From contig JACMRP010000315.1 in assembly GCA_014376325.1 (NCBI GenBank), positions 1-12,742 on the forward strand: a stretch of 12,742 bases of DNA. The letters run 5' to 3'. Below the pieces are notes generated by a model, which was not told where the DNA came from, searched no databases, and saw nothing but the letters and a program-made list of their open reading frames with translations. Shown in pieces: positions 7,014 to 12,320 of the stretch (positions within the stretch are counted from its first letter, which is position 1; each line of letters starts with the position of its first letter). The translations under genes and the position numbers were made by a program. The DNA comes from Pseudobdellovibrionaceae bacterium (GTDB lineage Bacteria; Bdellovibrionota; Bdellovibrionia; Bdellovibrionales; Bdellovibrionaceae).

Positions 7014-7229
7014 CTTACGTTTCAATTTAGAACGCCGTAGCACCATCGCCCCACTCGCGATTTTATTTATTTGAATTTTCTGGATTTTTATATGCAGACG
7101 CCTTGCTAGGGCGGTTTCCGGGATTCGAAAAGTCGGTCAAGTATTTTTGAGAAAATTCGTTTTTCGGATTTTTTTATATTTTATTATCTCTTTGATTTTT
7201 TGATTTCGAATGGAAGTTTGAGAACGGTC

Positions 7230-7282
7230 CTGAAGAAAGATCCGGAGCTTCGGTCTTACTGGTAACCAAATCCTTTCTTCGG
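7230..7282. repeat. Composite foldback: outer stem enclosing two small hairpins
   Basis: GAAGAAAG (7232-7239) and CTTTCTTC (7273-7280) form a perfect 8-bp outer stem that extends by a T-G wobble (7231/7281) and a C-G pair (7230/7282). Inside are two further foldbacks: CCGGAGCTTCGG (7242-7253) and TTACTGGTAA (7256-7265). Together they could fold as a three-way junction in single-stranded DNA or RNA. Seen by eye; no folding energy was computed, and chance is possible in this repeat-rich DNA. Confidence 0.35.
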
Positions 7283-7317
7283 ATGTGGGTTTTTAGTTTG
7301 AAAGGCTTCACTGCAAA

Positions 7318-7332
7318 CAGGCATCGTGCCTG
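7318..7332. repeat. REP-like hairpin, copy A
   Basis: CAGGCA (7318-7323), loop TCG and TGCCTG (7327-7332) make a perfect 6-bp stem. The core AGGCATCGTGCCT (7319-7331) matches copy B at 7370-7382 in 11 of 13 bases and copy D at 7549-7561 (read on the minus strand) in 11 of 13. A second small foldback follows directly (GGGC 7337-7340 with GCCC 7346-7349). Confidence 0.55.
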
Positions 7333-7362
7333 CTGTGGGCCTACAGCCCCGAGACCCCCGTC

Positions 7363-7389
7363 TTTTAGGAGGCATCACGCCTCCTAAAA
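7363..7389. repeat. REP-like hairpin, copy B, long stem
   Basis: TTTTAGGAGGC (7363-7373) and GCCTCCTAAAA (7379-7389) form a perfect 11-bp stem around ATCAC. The core AGGCATCACGCCT is the same as copy A except for GT to AC. It could act as a transcription terminator in either direction, but there is no T-run after the stem on the plus strand beyond the stem itself, and no adjacent gene end. A REP-type element fits better. Confidence 0.6.
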
Positions 7390-7526
7390 CTTTGGTACAT
7401 AGGAATAGAACTCACCGGCCGCATCGTATTCGCAAAATACTGAGAGCGCTTCCTATATCCAAAATTCTGGAATTTAATCTTTGGTCTTTCCTAACAATCT
7501 TTTCGGTTGCGTCCGGAAACCAGGGG

Positions 7527-7549
7527 TATTGGGGACAGCGTCCCCAATA
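7527..7549. repeat. GGGGAC palindrome (hairpin C)
   Basis: TATTGGGGAC (7527-7536), loop AGC and GTCCCCAATA (7540-7549) form a perfect 10-bp stem. Its left part repeats the single arm at 7001-7013. GGGGAC/GTCCCC palindromes of this form are familiar beside RAYT-type transposase genes, from general knowledge rather than a search. Confidence 0.6.
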
Positions 7550-7561
7550 GACACGATGTCT
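7549..7561. repeat. REP-like hairpin, copy D
   Basis: AGACA (7549-7553), loop CGA and TGTCT (7557-7561). Read on the minus strand it is AGACATCGTGTCT, the same as copy A except that one G-C stem pair is an A-T pair, so both arms changed together. It abuts hairpin C, sharing base 7549. Confidence 0.5.
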
Positions 7562-7634
7562 GTTTGCAGTGACGTCTTCATTGGTGAAAAGCTAGTTATA
7601 AGAGCCGAACAACAAAGACAAACCGCGCCAAACC

Positions 7635-8711
7635 CTAACGATGCTCGTGCAGATAATCCACGCGCTCGTGAACCCAGGGTTCGTGGACGCCTTCCATCTC
7701 AAAGACTTTGCCGTCGATGATGTGCTTTTCTTTCAGCGGCGCCACCGAAGGTTCGAAGTCCGCGAAGATCAAACCCTTCTCTTGCAAGAACGGACGGATC
7801 TTTTCGTAGTAGGCTTGGCCCAAAACTCCGCGGCGAATAAGTTCATCGAAACTTTTTGTTAATTCTTCCGGAGAAAAACCGTAATTGTAAATCATGTCCT
7901 GCGCCACCGCGTACAAACCTTCAAGCGATAAACGCTGATCTTGCACCAGATCCAAGGCAACTTGATAGGTGTTATAAGTCGCGAGCGTCCTTCGCCCGAA
8001 TTTTAAGTAATAATCTGGATCGGTATCGGTCGCGAGATTGATGTAGATTTTTTCGACTGGATCGTTTTCCGGTACCTGCGATTGCAAAACCAGAATCTGG
8101 TCGACTTGATCTCCAGATACGTGCAGCTTTTCTAAAATATTGCGAATTTCGTGCGGACCCAATCGGCGTGCGCAGATGTCCGAATATAAATTGTAAATGG
8201 TCGCGTCGGTTTCACTATCGTCGCCCCAACAAATTTGACGGACGTTCGGATGCAGACGCGTTCGCAGCAACATCAAAGCTTGCAGCTTGTAACCGACCTG
8301 CTTGGTCAAACGCCAGAACCGCCCGGGACGAAGGTTTTTTAAATTGTCCTTATAGAAACAACCGAATGGGTTGATCTCATCAATGTGGAATTTTTCAGAG
8401 ATGCGCTCTTCCATTTGCGGTGGCGAAGCCGTGATGAAATAAATTGGGAAGTACTTTTGGCCACTCTGTTTTGCTCTATATATAGAGAGCGCACGGATGA
8501 GGGTGCTGGTGCCCGGGATGTTTCGCTTGTTCCAGGCCCGTTCTAAGACGGTCTGCATCAATCCACGCAACGAATCAATCGTCGTGTCGAGATATGTTTT
8601 GTCGAGATCCCACAGATAGACCTCTTCGCTATTTTTCTCAAGACCTACGGGGACATAGCGAAAAAAGACGACGTCGGAACTAATTTCGCTGCGGGTTTGC
8701 CAATCAGCCAT
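7635..8711 (-). CDS. HAD-superfamily phosphatase-like protein, App1 (DUF2183) type
   Basis: A 358-residue soluble protein without signal peptide or membrane segment. The N-terminal half carries the four HAD motifs. Motif I is LWDLDKTYLDT with Asp35 and Asp37. Motif II is YFITASPPQM, with Thr94 or Ser96. Lys142 in VGYKLQA stands at the motif III position, and motif IV is GDDSETDATIY (163-173). The S-P after motif II and the GD-S-E-x-D-x-x-IY form are typical of the App1/DUF2183 family, which includes yeast phosphatidate phosphatase App1. DKT replaces the usual DDT in motif I. The C-terminal half (about 185-358) is unassigned; residues 245-345 look helical. The substrate is unknown, with a phospholipid or other phosphomonoester possible. 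AAGGAG lies 8 nt before the ATG, behind a good promoter (8732-8760). Nothing else is cotranscribed. Confidence 0.75.
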   Translation of the reverse strand: MADWQTRSEISSDVVFFRYVPVGLEKNSEEVYLWDLDKTYLDTTIDSLRGLMQTVLERAWNKRNIPGTSTLIRALSIYRAKQSGQKYFPIYFITASPPQMEERISEKFHIDEINPFGCFYKDNLKNLRPGRFWRLTKQVGYKLQALMLLRTRLHPNVRQICWGDDSETDATIYNLYSDICARRLGPHEIRNILEKLHVSGDQVDQILVLQSQVPENDPVEKIYINLATDTDPDYYLKFGRRTLATYNTYQVALDLVQDQRLSLEGLYAVAQDMIYNYGFSPEELTKSFDELIRRGVLGQAYYEKIRPFLQEKGLIFADFEPSVAPLKEKHIIDGKVFEMEGVHEPWVHERVDYLHEHR

Positions 8712-8731
8712 GCTTTCGGCTCCTTTCAGTA

Positions 8732-8760
8732 TTTATAGGAGTTTAGCGCACTTTTGCCAA
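8732..8760 (-). promoter_or_regulatory. Sigma-70-type promoter of the HAD-like gene
   Basis: On the minus strand TTGGCA (8760-8755) and TATAAA (8737-8732) are separated by exactly 17 bp, each close to consensus. The expected start near 8725 gives a leader of about 14 nt that holds the AAGGAG site. The match in both boxes and spacing makes this the most convincing promoter in the window. Confidence 0.7.
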
Positions 8761-8772
8761 GGACCGAGCGAC

Positions 8773-8800
8773 CCATAAGAAATATTTATGGATGGCATCC
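8773..8800. promoter_or_regulatory. Palindrome pair in the divergent intergenic region
   Basis: CCATAA (8773-8778) and TTATGG (8786-8791) form a 6-bp inverted repeat around GAAATAT, and GGATG-G-CATCC (8790-8800) is a second one overlapping its end by 2 bp. They lie between the divergent HAD-like and protease genes, upstream of the HAD-gene -35. They could be an operator for either gene. No regulator is encoded nearby, so this is a candidate only. Confidence 0.3.
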
Positions 8801-8896
8801 AAAGAAACTTATTGCTCTAATTGTTCGATTTTGAAATAAGTTCCGCACATTCGAGGGGTCCAAGGGGTTTATTATTTTTTTGAGGGGAATCAAAAA

Positions 8897-9814
8897 ATGA
8901 AAATATCTTTTCCAGTTCTATTCGCAGCACTCGCAACTTTTGCAGTAGCTTGCGCACCAGTTTCTAAAGACACGGTTCAAAACGGCAATGGTACGGGCAT
9001 CATCGGCGGCACAAATGTCGTTGAAGGTTCCGATCTTCATAAAAGCATCGTTGGTATCTACGATATCAAACGCAATGCACTCTGCACCGGATCACTGATC
9101 CGTGACAACGTCGTAATGACGGCAGCTCACTGCATCGGCAAAGTAGCGACAGATCATTTGATCTTCTTCGCTGCCGATATGGAAGCGACTTTCAAATTAT
9201 CAGAAACTAACAAAGAAGCTTTTTTGAAAATCGTTCGTCGTGGAGCTAAAACGGTTCAGAACGCTGAATGGGGCAAAAAACATACTGGCAAACAAGCTTG
9301 GGGCGACATCGCCTTGATCCAATTCGGCGGAAAAGCACCTGAAGGATTTAAACCAGCGACGATGCTTGCGAACTCCAGCGCCTTGGTTGCCGGTGCTTCG
9401 GTTGTACTTGCGGGTTACGGAGTGGATAACGACGTTTTGACGGACGTGAAGCCATCGAACGATCCTGAATTCAAAAAGGGCATGGACTCTGGCAAGATCT
9501 TCTGTGACGACACAGATATGTCTAAAGCAAAATGCTACGCCGAAGACGTTAAAGGCGAAGGCACTTTGCGCACGACAGATGTCGTGATCGAAGACAACTT
9601 CAACGCAACTGAAATCGCTTTGAATCAAAAAAATGGCAAGGCAGCTTGTGAAGGTGATTCCGGCGGTCCCGCTTACATCAAAGTTGGAAACGAATACCAA
9701 TTGTGGGGCGTTACCAGCCGCGGAACTCGTGGTTGCAATGGGTATGTTCTTTACACAAATGCCGTCGCTTTAAACCAATGGGTGACTGACGAAGTCGCGA
9801 ACTTCGCGAAATAA
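8897..9814 (+). CDS. Secreted trypsin-like (chymotrypsin-fold, S1) serine protease, probable lipoprotein
   Basis: A 305-residue exported protease. Residues 1-19 form a signal ending AVAC, so Cys19 may be lipidated, though Ala at -3 is not ideal for a lipobox. IIGGT (35-39) corresponds to the zymogen activation site IVGG. The catalytic triad is complete: His78 in TAAHC, Asp137 in GDIAL and Ser255 in GDSGGP. Cys63/Cys79 fit the conserved His-loop disulfide; Cys251/Cys280 fit the S1-pocket one. By alignment the residue at chymotrypsin position 189 is Ala249, not Asp, so Arg/Lys preference is unlikely. A stretch of about 180-232, with Cys203 and Cys213, is an insertion compared with trypsin. GAGGGG lies 9 nt before the ATG. 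In a predator it could digest prey or remodel envelope proteins (inference). It ends 24 bp before a strong terminator. Confidence 0.9.
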   Translation: MKISFPVLFAALATFAVACAPVSKDTVQNGNGTGIIGGTNVVEGSDLHKSIVGIYDIKRNALCTGSLIRDNVVMTAAHCIGKVATDHLIFFAADMEATFKLSETNKEAFLKIVRRGAKTVQNAEWGKKHTGKQAWGDIALIQFGGKAPEGFKPATMLANSSALVAGASVVLAGYGVDNDVLTDVKPSNDPEFKKGMDSGKIFCDDTDMSKAKCYAEDVKGEGTLRTTDVVIEDNFNATEIALNQKNGKAACEGDSGGPAYIKVGNEYQLWGVTSRGTRGCNGYVLYTNAVALNQWVTDEVANFAK

Positions 9815-9828
9815 TCCGACCAATTGTA

Positions 9829-9857
9829 TTGCTAACGTAAAAACCTCCAACTATGAC
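9829..9857 (+). promoter_or_regulatory. Candidate promoter of the small lipoprotein gene, inside the terminator
   Basis: TTGCTA (9829-9834) and TATGAC (9852-9857) are 17 bp apart, each matching four of six consensus bases. The -10 lies in the loop of the protease terminator hairpin. Initiation near 9864 would leave out the hairpin's left arm and expose GTGGAGG as a Shine-Dalgarno site about 7 nt before the ATG at 9883. Inferred from spacing and position. Confidence 0.45.
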
Positions 9858-9882
9858 TACGGTCACAAGTGGAGGTTTTTTT
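9839..9882 (+). terminator. Rho-independent terminator of the protease gene
   Basis: AAAAACCTCCA (9839-9849) pairs perfectly with TGGAGGTTTTT (9870-9880), an 11-bp stem, with T residues running to 9882. The 20-nt loop holds a further small stem (TGAC 9854-9857 with GTCA 9862-9865). The right arm contains the Shine-Dalgarno sequence of the next gene, so read-through mRNA would hide that site in the hairpin. Confidence 0.85.
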
Positions 9883-10431
9883 ATGTTGAATGAACTTAAA
9901 GTGTTAATCGTGATCGCGGCCGTTGCCACCGTTGCAGGCTGCAAAACTGTCAAAATTGAAAACGGCGAAGTCCCGTCTCAATACTTATCCGAAGCTAAAA
10001 AATTAGAAGGCACTTACCGTGGAAGCTTTAACGGCGTTCGTGGTGACCTTGTCATCCGATTCGAAGGCAACCGTCCAATCGTTCAATTCAAAAACAATAA
10101 CGGCAACGATATCCTGAATAACAACTGTAATTCTGATGTTGGTTTGCTTCGTTCGGTCACCGTGAAGAGCGAAAACAAAAATCCGCGTGTCAGCAACGCG
10201 ACTTTTGCGTTCGATGCCGGCCGTTGCAGTCTGTCCGTCGAAGGTCGTGAGATCAGCATCGGCATGAAAGACAAAAGCGGCGACGCCGTTTTGAACGTAA
10301 GTATCTTACAAGAAACACGCAGTCGTGAAGTCTGCGGTTGGGACTCTGGAGCACCTCCAAATATCCCACCACGCCAAGTTTGCCGTACAGAATTTCAGAG
10401 CTATTACCTCACCGGAAGTTTCTCTCGATAG
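9883..10431 (+). CDS. Small putative lipoprotein, function unknown
   Basis: A 182-residue protein that I do not recognise. Residues 1-20 form a lipoprotein signal with lipobox V-A-G-C, so Cys20 would be lipidated after export. After a short linker come alternating hydrophobic and polar residues typical of a beta-rich fold: GTYRGSFNG, GDLVIRFEG, PIVQFKN and ATFAFDAGRCSLSVEG. Cys82 and Cys114 or the later Cys150 and Cys165 could form disulfides. The ATG at 9883 is chosen because GGAGG lies 7 nt upstream and the signal peptide begins there; an upstream ATG at 9853 sits in the terminator loop and would spoil the signal. The gene ends 19 bp before a bidirectional terminator. Its position after the protease suggests, but does not show, a related role; a protease inhibitor or chaperone is a guess only. 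Confidence 0.72.
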   Translation: MLNELKVLIVIAAVATVAGCKTVKIENGEVPSQYLSEAKKLEGTYRGSFNGVRGDLVIRFEGNRPIVQFKNNNGNDILNNNCNSDVGLLRSVTVKSENKNPRVSNATFAFDAGRCSLSVEGREISIGMKDKSGDAVLNVSILQETRSREVCGWDSGAPPNIPPRQVCRTEFQSYYLTGSFSR

Positions 10432-10450
10432 TTAACGAAAATTCCGAATC

Positions 10451-10492
10451 AAAAAAAGGACGGGGGCCGCGTTGGTCTCGGTCCTTTTTTTT
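10451..10492. terminator. Bidirectional rho-independent terminator
   Basis: AAAAAAAGGAC (10451-10461) and GTCCTTTTTTT (10481-10491) form an 11-bp stem with a GC-rich loop and T-runs in both directions. It lies between the convergent small lipoprotein gene and the DUF429-like gene, which stops at 10498, so it can end both transcripts. Confidence 0.9.
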
Positions 10493-10497
10493 GCTGT

Positions 10498-11382
10498 TTA
10501 AAATTTCCACTGGATGCGTTCTTTCGGAAAAAGAATCCAGTCTTCCGTGATCGGAAAGTTTTTTGGCGGAGCTTCGGTCTGACCGATGTATTCTAGCAAC
10601 GCCGTCATCGCGCAGATGAATGCTTCGAACGCGTGATTGTTTTCGATCATCAAACGCCGGTCCTGATCGTATAAAAAGGCGACGTTATGCTCGCTAAGCT
10701 CTTTCAATATCCCCTTACGGCTGTCGTCTCCGACGGCCGCGTGTTTGTGCGATCGCAGATGCGACTTCAAAACCTGCAGTGAATTGCCGATGCGCCAAAC
10801 CGAAAGTTTCGGAAACACTTCGACGGTTCTTACATTCAACCTTCGCAAAATAAAAGCGGCCCGTGCAAGCAGGGGCGCCGCATTCGCGCCCATCGCGTGC
10901 GATAGCTGGAAGGGCTCTTCAAGTTCCGAAGAGAGGTGCAGCTCTACCGCACGTTGAGTGTAGGGGGTAAAAAGTTTTTTAGGCTTTTTCTTCGCGTTCT
11001 TTTCCTTTACGTAATCCCACATCCATTTTATATGCGGCTCTGGACACCCTTCGTAGCCAGGGCACTTAAGTTGGCAACGGAGGCAATGCGGCTGACGCCA
11101 AGGTGTATCTAGCGCCAAGGTGTGAATCATTCCTTGATACTGTTCTAAGATGTCGTGGATTTTTAAGTCTGCAGAGATGTTTTCTTCGGATTTGATACGG
11201 TCGAAAATTTTTGCGAGAAAAACTTTGTGATGTTTTGGATAATACTCGATCAAAGCGAGGCAAGCCTTGTCGGCCTTGCCACCGCTTAAAGACAATCCGG
11301 CAAAGCGGATGACGTCCCCTACGGGAGCGGGAGTGGGTTCACGGGTCGAGTGGCGAGAACTTGGAATCCGGCTTTTTGACAT
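10498..11382 (-). CDS. DUF429-like protein (RNase H-like fold, predicted nuclease) with Cys4 cluster
   Basis: A 294-residue soluble protein. The layout fits DUF429, a family predicted to have an RNase H-like fold: a first strand FAGLSLSGGKADKACLALIE (27-46), Asp92 in TLALDTPW, Glu188 in VEVFPKLSVWRIG, and a last helix ENNHAFEAFICAMTALL (247-263) where many members have Asp-Ala instead of Glu253-Ala. A cysteine group Cys100, Cys103, Cys107, Cys113 (C-x2-C-x3-C-x5-C) follows the second acidic residue and could bind zinc. A basic segment lies at 127-137. The biochemical role is unknown. The start at 11382 is chosen because GGAAGGAG lies 10 nt upstream; it overlaps the 3' end of the GHMP kinase gene by 64 nt, and the 24 extra residues of a longer frame are unlikely. 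The N-terminal 25 residues before the fold are polar. It is the last gene before the terminator. Confidence 0.65.
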   Translation of the reverse strand: MSKSRIPSSRHSTREPTPAPVGDVIRFAGLSLSGGKADKACLALIEYYPKHHKVFLAKIFDRIKSEENISADLKIHDILEQYQGMIHTLALDTPWRQPHCLRCQLKCPGYEGCPEPHIKWMWDYVKEKNAKKKPKKLFTPYTQRAVELHLSSELEEPFQLSHAMGANAAPLLARAAFILRRLNVRTVEVFPKLSVWRIGNSLQVLKSHLRSHKHAAVGDDSRKGILKELSEHNVAFLYDQDRRLMIENNHAFEAFICAMTALLEYIGQTEAPPKNFPITEDWILFPKERIQWKF

Positions 11383-12320
11383 GCGCTTTCCACTCCTTCC
11401 TTTTTGTTTTCTGGTGTCCAGACGAGCACGCAGCCACCGCCACCTGCTCCACAAATTTTAACAGCTTCGGCGCCGTTCTGTAAAGAAAGCTGATTGAGCT
11501 TTTCGATTTCGGGACTCGTAAAGGCCGGAGCTAAACGAACGCGCGCTTCAAATTCTGCACGGAAGAGCGCTGGTAGCTTCCTCCACTCGCCCGCACGAAC
11601 AACCTGCTCGGTCGCGATTGCGATGTCACGGATGTCTTTAAGGGCCTTTAAAGTGGTCGGGTCCTTCGCGATGGAACCTTTCATGACTTCAAAATTATTT
11701 AAACCCGAATGATGCGCCTTCCCCGTATAAACCAACAAAAAATGCTGAGCTAAAGGAGAGTTTTCGACCTGCAGAACTTCTTGGCGGATGCCGTTGTAAT
11801 CGTACTTCAAAATATTAAGACCGCCGCTGACGGCTGGATAATAGTCCTGGGTGCCCGTCGGAGTGTTTAAGATCTCGGCCTCGATATTATGCGCGATATG
11901 TACCAGTTCGTGAGTGTTCTGAAACTTGTGTCCCGTGAACTGCGCGAAGGCCTTCATCAACGAAATAGTCAGGCTCGAACTTCCGCCGAGTCCTCCACCG
12001 ACTGGACTGTCCGATTTTGTAGTCAGGCTAAAACCTTTTTGCGGTTTCCAGTATCGGAGTTGCGTTTGCAACAGGATCATCCGCGGATCTGTATCCGCAA
12101 GCGCTTCCGCAAGATTTTTATAATCTTTCACCAGATTCAGATCTTTGGATTCAAGCCTGATTGAATCGTCATTTCTGTTTTCCAAAATCGCGTGCGTGTA
12201 AATGTCGATCGCGACATTGACCGTGCTGGCACTTCCACCGACCAACAAGTACAAGGGCCACAAGTCCAACGTTCCCCCAGCAAGGTCGACGCGGGTCGGA
12301 GATTGAATATGAATTTTCAC
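11319..12320 (-). CDS. GHMP-family sugar kinase, heptose/fucose kinase-like
   Basis: A 333-residue cytoplasmic ATP-dependent kinase. Motif 1 is SPTRVDLAGGTLDLWP (7-22), close to the R-x-D-x-x-G-G-x-x-D of D-glycero-D-manno-heptose 7-phosphate kinase (HddA) and fucokinases. Motif 2, the nucleotide loop, is SPVGGGLGGSSS (105-116). TGTQDYYPAVSGG (155-167) matches the G-x-Q-D segment of this subgroup. Motif 3 is KICGAGGGGC (288-297). The substrate is probably a sugar or sugar phosphate for surface glycan; no other sugar gene is visible, so this stays open. The start is GTG at 12320: AAGGAGG lies 4 nt upstream and translation then begins KIHIQSPTRVDL, as usual. The GTG overlaps the upstream stop as GTGA, which suggests coupling. 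A start at 12356 would add 12 residues inside the upstream gene. Confidence 0.85.
   Translation of the reverse strand: MKIHIQSPTRVDLAGGTLDLWPLYLLVGGSASTVNVAIDIYTHAILENRNDDSIRLESKDLNLVKDYKNLAEALADTDPRMILLQTQLRYWKPQKGFSLTTKSDSPVGGGLGGSSSLTISLMKAFAQFTGHKFQNTHELVHIAHNIEAEILNTPTGTQDYYPAVSGGLNILKYDYNGIRQEVLQVENSPLAQHFLLVYTGKAHHSGLNNFEVMKGSIAKDPTTLKALKDIRDIAIATEQVVRAGEWRKLPALFRAEFEARVRLAPAFTSPEIEKLNQLSLQNGAEAVKICGAGGGGCVLVWTPENKKEGVESACQKAGFQVLATRPVNPLPLP

Larger units (their letters stand above)
6939..7634. other. Hairpin-rich non-coding region between RAYT and HAD-like genes
   Basis: About 700 bp without a credible gene; the short open frames here lack family features and ribosome sites. The part at 7060-7215 is AT-rich with T-tracts and includes a weak hairpin with a T-tail (AAAATTCG 7152-7159, CGGATTTT 7165-7172, one G-T pair), terminator-like on the plus strand. 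From 7230 to 7561 inverted repeats are dense: a composite foldback (7230-7282), GTTTG/CAAAC (7296-7300 and 7314-7318), two copies of a 13-nt palindrome, a 10-bp hairpin and a third 13-nt copy. The mixture of AT-rich DNA and REP-like palindromes next to a RAYT gene suggests a region shaped by that transposase. Confidence 0.6.

Noticed and set aside
7120..7145. Possible tRNA trace (GGGATTCGAA, like a T-loop)
   Set aside because: No acceptor, D or anticodon stem can be built around it.
7152..7175. AT-rich hairpin with T-tail
   Set aside because: The stem is weak, contains a G-T pair, and no plus-strand gene precedes it; mentioned only within the non-coding region entry.
7326..7720. Short plus-strand open frames in the hairpin-rich region and over the HAD gene end
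   Set aside because: They run across palindromes or the certain HAD-like gene and show no recognisable protein features.
9200..9700. Open frame antisense to the serine protease
   Set aside because: The protease frame has a full catalytic triad and signal peptide; the antisense frame has neither family features nor a ribosome site.
9853..9882. Upstream ATG for the small lipoprotein
   Set aside because: It lies in the terminator loop, has no ribosome site, and would put ten residues before a clear lipoprotein signal.
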